DNA of 14,192 nt from positions 1 to 14,192 of the forward strand of contig PLMF01000409.1 of the NCBI GenBank assembly GCA_003142355.1. Reading direction: 5' to 3'. Within the stretch, counting starts at the first letter, position 1. The number at the start of each line of letters is the position of its first letter. This stretch comes from Bryobacterales bacterium (GTDB taxonomy: Bacteria; Acidobacteriota; Terriglobia; Bryobacterales; Bryobacteraceae). A program made the position numbers and the translations under genes. Shown here in pieces: positions 1-6,700 of the stretch. The notes under the pieces are model-generated. The model saw nothing but the letters and a program-made list of their open reading frames with translations. It was not told the origin of the DNA and made no database searches.

Positions 1-1
1 C

Positions 2-770
2 ACCCAAATACTGATCCTCGACGAAGCCCTGCGGCCGGTGCCCATGGGGGCGGCTGGCGAGCTATGCATCGGCGGCGTGGGCCTGGCCCGCGGCTATTTG
101 CACCGCCCTGAACTGACCGCCGCGAGTTTCGTAACGAACCCGTTCCGCGAGGGCGAGCGTCTCTATCGCACCGGCGACCTCGGCCGTCTGCTTCCCGACG
201 GCAACATCGAGTATCTCGGCCGGCGCGATACGCAGGTGAAGATCCGCGGCTACCGGGTGGAACCCGGCGAGATCGAAACCGTCCTCAAGACCCATCCGGC
301 AGTGGAGACTGCGGTGGTCACGGCCTTCGCCTCCGCCGGCGCCGGCGAGTTGGTGGCCTACGTGGTCCCGCGGGCTGATTTCGATCCGCGCGAACTGCGC
401 CGCTTCCTGGCTTCCACGCTTCCCGCCTACATGCTCCCGTCCCGCTGGATCCGGATATCGACGCTGCCGTTGAACTCCTCCGGGAAAGTCGACCGGGACG
501 CACTCCCGGATCCGGGAGCCGCGCCGGATATCGGGGCGGAGCAAGGCTCGGTGGCTCCGCGAACCCCGCTGGAAAGAACGCTGGCTGGAATCTGGGAAGA
601 GGTTCTGGAGGTTGCGGCCGTTGGCGTGGAAGACGACTTCTTTGAAATCGGCGGCCACAGCCTGAAAGCGGTGCGCGTGCTCTCGCGGATCAAGCATCGC
701 CTCGGGCGAAGCGTGGAGATGGCGGATTTCTTTGCTAATCCGACAGTGGCCGGACTGGCGGCGTCAATGG
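2..770 (+). other. Domain: adenylation C-terminal part plus PCP1
   Basis: This is the C-terminal part of an NRPS adenylation domain. Motifs seen in order are A6 (GELCIGGVGLARGYL), A7 (YRTGDL), A8 (VKIRGYRVEPGEIE), A9 (LPAYMLPSR) and A10 with its catalytic lysine (SSGKVDRDALP, Lys codon 485-487). The substrate-binding core lies upstream of the window, so its amino acid cannot be predicted. A peptidyl carrier domain follows (about 560-770), with motif DDFFEIGGHSL and the phosphopantetheine serine at 659-661. Confidence 0.95.
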
Positions 771-3700
771 ACCGGAGCGCGCCGTCGCAGGAGGCGCCCA
801 TCCCCGCCACGGCCCCCATGGAGCTGTATCCGCTCAGCAACGCGCAGGCGCGACTCTGGGTGCTGGCGCAGATGGAAGGCGGCCTGGCGGCTTACAACAT
901 GCCGATGGCGCTCCAACTCGAGGGCACGCTCGATGAGGGCGCGCTCGAACGCGCGTTTCGCGCCGTGATTGCCCGCCACGAGTCTTTGCGAACCTGTTTT
1001 GTAATCGACCGCGATATTGAGCGACAGAAGATCCTCGCCGCCGGGGATATTGTCTTTGAGTTGGGCCGGCGGAATCTGGCCGGTACCGCGTCCGCTGAAG
1101 ACGTAGCGCGCCTTGCGATTCAGGAGGAATTCACCCGGCCGTTCGATTTGTCCCATGCCCCGTTATTGCGCGCCAGCGTGTTCCGGGTCGCGGAGCACCG
1201 CTGGCTGCTCTCCCTGGTGGTGCACCACATTGCGGCCGACGGCTGGTCGCTCGATGTGCTCTTACGCGAATTGTCGGCCTTGTATGCGGGCTCGGTCGGA
1301 GACCCGGCGCCCAGCCTGCCCGCGCTCCCCATACAGTACCGCGACTACTCGCAGTGGATGGCCGGGCGCCTGGCACAGGGAGCACTGCGCACGGACCGCG
1401 CTTTCTGGAAAGAAAAGCTCGCCCAGCCGCTGCCGGTGTTGAACCTTCCGGCGGACCATGCCCGGCCGGCGGTGCTCGGTTTCACGGGCACCATCGAGCG
1501 CTTCCCGCTGCCGCGCACTGGGCAATTGCACCTTCCGCGATTCTGCGCCGAGCGGGGCGTCAGCCCCTTCATGGTGCTGTTGGCCGCCGTTTTTGGCCTG
1601 CTGCGCCGGTACTCGGGCGAGGAAGATCTCATCATTGGCACGCCGGTCGCGAACCGCGAGCGGATGGATCTGGAAGACCAGATCGGCCTGTACCTGAACA
1701 CGCTGGCGTTGCGCGTCGGCGTCGGGCGCGAGACCACATTATCGGAACTGCTGGACCGCGTTCGCGCCGCCGTGCTCGAGGCACAGCAACACCAGAGCTA
1801 TCCGTTCGACTCGCTGATTCAGGATCTGAAGATCAAGCGCCGCACGGACCGCAACCCGCTGTTCGACGTGATGGTGGTGATGGAGGACGCCGTGAGGCCG
1901 GAGTTCCGCGCGCCGGGAATCCTTGGCTCGGAGTACTCCGTCCCGATGGGCGTAAGCGTGTTCGACCTCACGTTTCATTTCACCCGGAGCGATGCCGGCG
2001 TGCGGCTCAATCTGGAGTACAACACCGGAATGTTCAGCCGGCCGCGCGTCGAGCGGCTGTCGAGCCACCTGGACCGGGTGATCGAGGCCATCGTGTCGAG
2101 CCCCGATGCGAAGCTGGAAGACCTGGACATTCTACCGGGAGAAGAGCGGCGGCGCATACTGGAGGAGTTCTCGGAAGGCCCGGCTATGCCCGCGCCAATC
2201 CAGACCGTCATCGATCTGTTCGCCGCGCAGGCGCTTCGCAACCCCGCCCGCACGGCTGTGGTCTTCGAACAACGGAGCCTCAGTTATGCGGACCTCTCGA
2301 CGGCCTCGGCCCGGCTTGCCGGCCGCATCGGGCGTGCCGGAGTCCGGCCGGGGTCGGTAATAGCCCTGGTGGCGGATCGCTCGGAATGGATGGTGGCGGG
2401 CGTCATCGGCATCATGGCCAGCGGTGCGGCCTGTCTCCCGATCGACGCCGCTCAACCACGCGAGCGAATCATGCGAATCCTGGAAGACAGCGGCTGCCAG
2501 GCCGTGGTTTCGGACGGCGTTGCGGCCGCGGCGGGCACCCTGCCGGTGATCGCCCTTCGCGAAAGCGGGGAAGAAGGCGCCGCACCACTGGTTGGCTGCG
2601 CCCAGCTTTCAGACGTGGCCTACATTACTTACACCTCGGGTTCGACGGGAACGCCCAAAGGGTCGCCCATCGAACACCGCTCGCTGGCCAACCTGGCGGG
2701 CGCGCTCGGGCGTTGCTTCTACGACGCTCTGCCGCAACCCTCGACCGAATTGCTGCTGACCTCCATCGGCTTCGATGTGGCGATGAAGCAAATTTTCGGC
2801 GCCCTGACACGCGGCAACGCGCTGGTGGTCGCCGCCGATGCGCTGCGCCACGACCCGGCGGCGCTGATGGCGGCAGTGGCGAATGGCGGCATTCACCTGA
2901 TCGATATCACTCCGGCGCACTTCGCCGTCCTGCTGGCACAGGGTTTCGCGCGCATGCCCAAACCGTCGTTGCGGGCCATCGTGCTCGGCTCGGAGTCGCT
3001 GCCCTGCGGGCTGGTGGAAGAGTTCGCCCGGGACGAGGTCAACCGCCACATCGCGCTCTACAACTTCTACGGGCCCAGCGAATGCACGGTGGAAACGCTC
3101 TACTGCCGGCTGGATGGACGGACTCTTGCGGGAGCCAGGATCGCCCCCATCGGGCGTCCCATCGCCAACGCGTGCGTGTATGTGCTTACCGCCGGCGGCC
3201 AACTGGTCCCCATCGGCATCCCCGGCGAGATTTGTCTGGGCGGCGTTCCGGTGGGCCGCGGCTATTTGAACCGGCCTGAACTGACTGCGTCCCGATTCGT
3301 GGAGAATCCGTTCCATCCTGGTGAACGCATGTATCGCACCGGCGACCTGGGCCGCTGGACTGCCGACGGGCTAGTGGAGTTTTTGGGGCGTGAGGACGGC
3401 CAACTCAAGATCCGCGGCTACCGGATCGAGCCCGGCGAGGTCGAATACCACTTATTACAGCATCCGGGCGTGTCGGGGGCGGTTGTCGAGGGCCGGCTCG
3501 GACCTTCCGGGTCCAAGGAACTTGTGGCTTGGTTCGTCGCGGCCAGGCCCGGTACGGATGCGGATTCGCTGCGCGCGCATTTGAGACGCGTGCTTCCCAT
3601 CTACATGATTCCCGCCCGTCTGGTGCCGGTGCCGGTTCTGCCGGTGCTGGTGAACGGCAAGATCGACCGGAACGCCCTGCCGGATCCGTGGGTAAGGCCA

Positions 3701-6700
3701 CCGGCCCCTGCCAGGATTGCCCCTGGAAACGCTGTGGAGTCCGCCCTCCTCGCCATCTGGCAGGCAGTGCTGGGAACTGACGATGCCGGCAACGACGCCA
3801 GCTTCTTCGACGCCGGCGGCAACTCCCTGCTGCTGGTGCGTCTCCACTCGATGATCGAGGAGCGCTGGCCAGGCGCCGTCAAGCTGACCGAGTTGTTTTC
3901 CGCGCCCACCGTCCGCGACCAGGCGCGTTTGATCGGGGAGCGCACCACGCCCCCCGCCAGCGAGCAACCTGCGCTACCCGCCGCGCCGCAAGCCCGGGCC
4001 GGCGACGGCAACGGCCGCCGGATTGCGATCATCGGCATTGGGTTGCGCATCGGCTCGTGCCAGGATCTGGACGCGTTATGGGAGGAACTCGATCGCGGAC
4101 GCGACTTCATGCGCCCGCTGCCGGAGGCGCGCCGCCGGGACGCCGAACGTTTAGCCCCGGCGCTCGACCTCGATCCCGCCGACCTCGAATCCGCCGAGAT
4201 GGCGTACCTGGACGAGGTGGACAAATTCGATTTCGCGCATTTCAAAATGGCGCCGCAGAAGGCCGCCCAACTCGACCCGCGCGAGAAGCTGTTCCTGGAA
4301 ACCGCCTGGCACGCCATCGAAGATGCGGGCTACTCGCCTGCGCGTCTCAAAGGGACGCGCACGGGGGTATTCCTGGGCGAGAGCATGGGCAGCGCCGATT
4401 TTGGCCGCGTGCTCGAAGCCGCCGGCGCCGCCGACGCGAACCAGATTCTGGAATCGCTCACGCCATCGATGGCGGCCAGCCGCGTCTCCTATCTGCTGGA
4501 TCTGAAGGGCCCGGCGATGCTGGTGGATACGGCCTGCTCGTCGGCGCTTTCCGCTCTCTCGTTGGCCATGGATGCGTTGCGAGCGGGCCAATGCGAAATG
4601 GCGCTGGCCGGTTCGGTCAAACTGCATCTACTGCCCCTCCGGCGGCATGCGCGCGCCGAAATCGAATCGCCGGACTCGCGCACGCGGTCCTTCGACGACG
4701 ATGCGGCCGGCACCGGCGGCGGGGAAGCCAGCATCGCTTTCCTGCTGAAGCCTCTCGATGACGCGCTGGCGGCGGGCGACCCCATCCATGCCGTGCTGCG
4801 TGGCGCGGCGATGAACCAGGACGGCGCCTCCGCCGGCATCACGGCGCCGAACGCCGGCGCGCAGGCCGACGTGATTGACCGCGCCTGGAAGGACGCCGGC
4901 ATCCACCCCGATGAGCTGTCCTTCATCGAGGCGCACGGGACGGGCACCCGATTGGGAGACCCGATCGAAGTCCAGGGCCTGACCCAGGCGTTTCGCCGTT
5001 ACACCGGCCGGCGCCAGTTTTGCGCGCTGGGGTCCATCAAGGCCAACCTCGGCCACACCGACCATGCCGCCGGTCTGGCCGGCCTGCTGCGCGCCGTGCT
5101 ATGCCTGAAGCACCGGAGCGTGGCGCCCGCCGTTCACTACCGGCGGCCCAACCGCAATATCCGGTTCGAAGAGTCGCCGGTTTTTGTCAACCCGGAGCCG
5201 CTGGCACTCGACGGAAAGCGGACCCCGCTGCTCGGCGGCGTCAGTTCGTTCGGCCTCAGCGGGACCAACGTGCATGTCGTGGTCGAAGAGGCGCCGCGCG
5301 TAGCTCTACCCGCTGCCGGCGGCGAGCGAACGCGGCTGGTGCCGCTCTCGGCCCGCACCCCCGGCCTGCTCCGCGAACATGCCGCCCGAATCGGAAGTTA
5401 CCTCGAACGCCACCCCGGCATTCCGTTGGAGGAAATCGTCTTCACGCTTGCGGCCGGGCGCGACCATCTCGGCGCGCGCGCCGTTTTTCCGATCGGCTCC
5501 GCGGCCGAGCTCGCCGCCGGACTCGCCGCTTTGAGCGAAGCGTTCGAGAACCGGCCCGAGCTGAGCCTGTTCTGCGGATATCACAAGCCCGTGCCGTCGT
5601 CCAAGCCGGTGCTGCTCGAACATGAGGTGACCGAAGATACGCTCGCACGCCTCGGCGCGGCGGCCGCGGCCCTGGCCGGACCGAGCGACGCCGGACTGCT
5701 CGCCGAGTTGGCGCGGCTCTACGTTGCCGGCGCCATGGTGCCGTGGGAAGCGATGTTCGTTGGCGTGCGGCCGGCGCGCTGCTCCCTGCCCGGCTATCCT
5801 TTTGAGCGCACGCGCTCCTGGCCCGAGATCCGCCAGCCCGCCTTTTCGCTGCTGGGCGCACTGAAGGCGGAAACACCCGCTACGCTCATTTTTGAATCGA
5901 ACTGGCGCGCGGATTCGCACTGGCTGCTGGCGGAGCACCGGCTGGCAGGCGCCTCGGTTCTGGTGGGCGCAGCCTACCTCGAACTGGCCCAGGAAGCCGC
6001 GCTGCGGATTTGGGACACCGAACGCGTGGAGATCAAACGCATGGCCTTACTGGCGCCGCTCGTGGTGGAAGGCGGTGAAACGCTGCGCGTGGTGGCCTCA
6101 GTGACGCGCGAGAAAGAGAATCTGCGCCTGGCGGTGGACAGCTACTCGCCGTCCCGCGGCTGGCGGGCCCACGCCACTGCCGAATTGGCGCGGCTCTCGC
6201 CGGATCACCAGGAAGCCATCGACATCCCCAGTCTGCGCGATCAATGCTCCGAACACGTGGCCTTGCCGGCGGCTCCGGCCGGGCAGGTGGAGGCAAGCCC
6301 GCGCTGGAACTGTCTGCGTAGCGTCCGGCGCAACGGCAATCTCTGGTTCGCCGAACTCGGCGTTCCCCTCGAGCATGCGCCTGGCCTTGCCGAGTTCGGG
6401 CTCTATCCGCCGCTGGCGGATGTGGCTCTCAACTTCGCAACGGCTTCGGGCGCGTACCTGCCGCTGTGGTTCTCCGGCATCCGGATTCACGGGCGCCTCC
6501 TGCGGGAAGCGTTCGCTTGCGCGCGCGTGCTGGATTCGTCGCGCAGCGTGCCCCGCTTCTCCATCACTGTTGCAGATCGAGACGGCAAGGTTATTATCGC
6601 CGTCGAAGAGTACGCCCTCAAGGCTGCCGGTGGATCGGGCAGCCTCGAAGCCTTCTTCCACCATACGACCTGGACCCAGTCGGCGCCGGTGCCATCGGGC

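Noticed and set aside
38..40. ATG at 38 as the start of the megasynthase
   Set aside because: The same frame is open upstream to base 2 and already encodes adenylation-domain sequence (ILILDEALRPVP), so this Met is internal.
1354..3279. 641-residue open frame on the plus strand inside the NRPS gene
   Set aside because: A GC-rich shadow frame: Arg/Gly/Pro-rich with no domain, while the C and A domains are fully encoded in the main frame.
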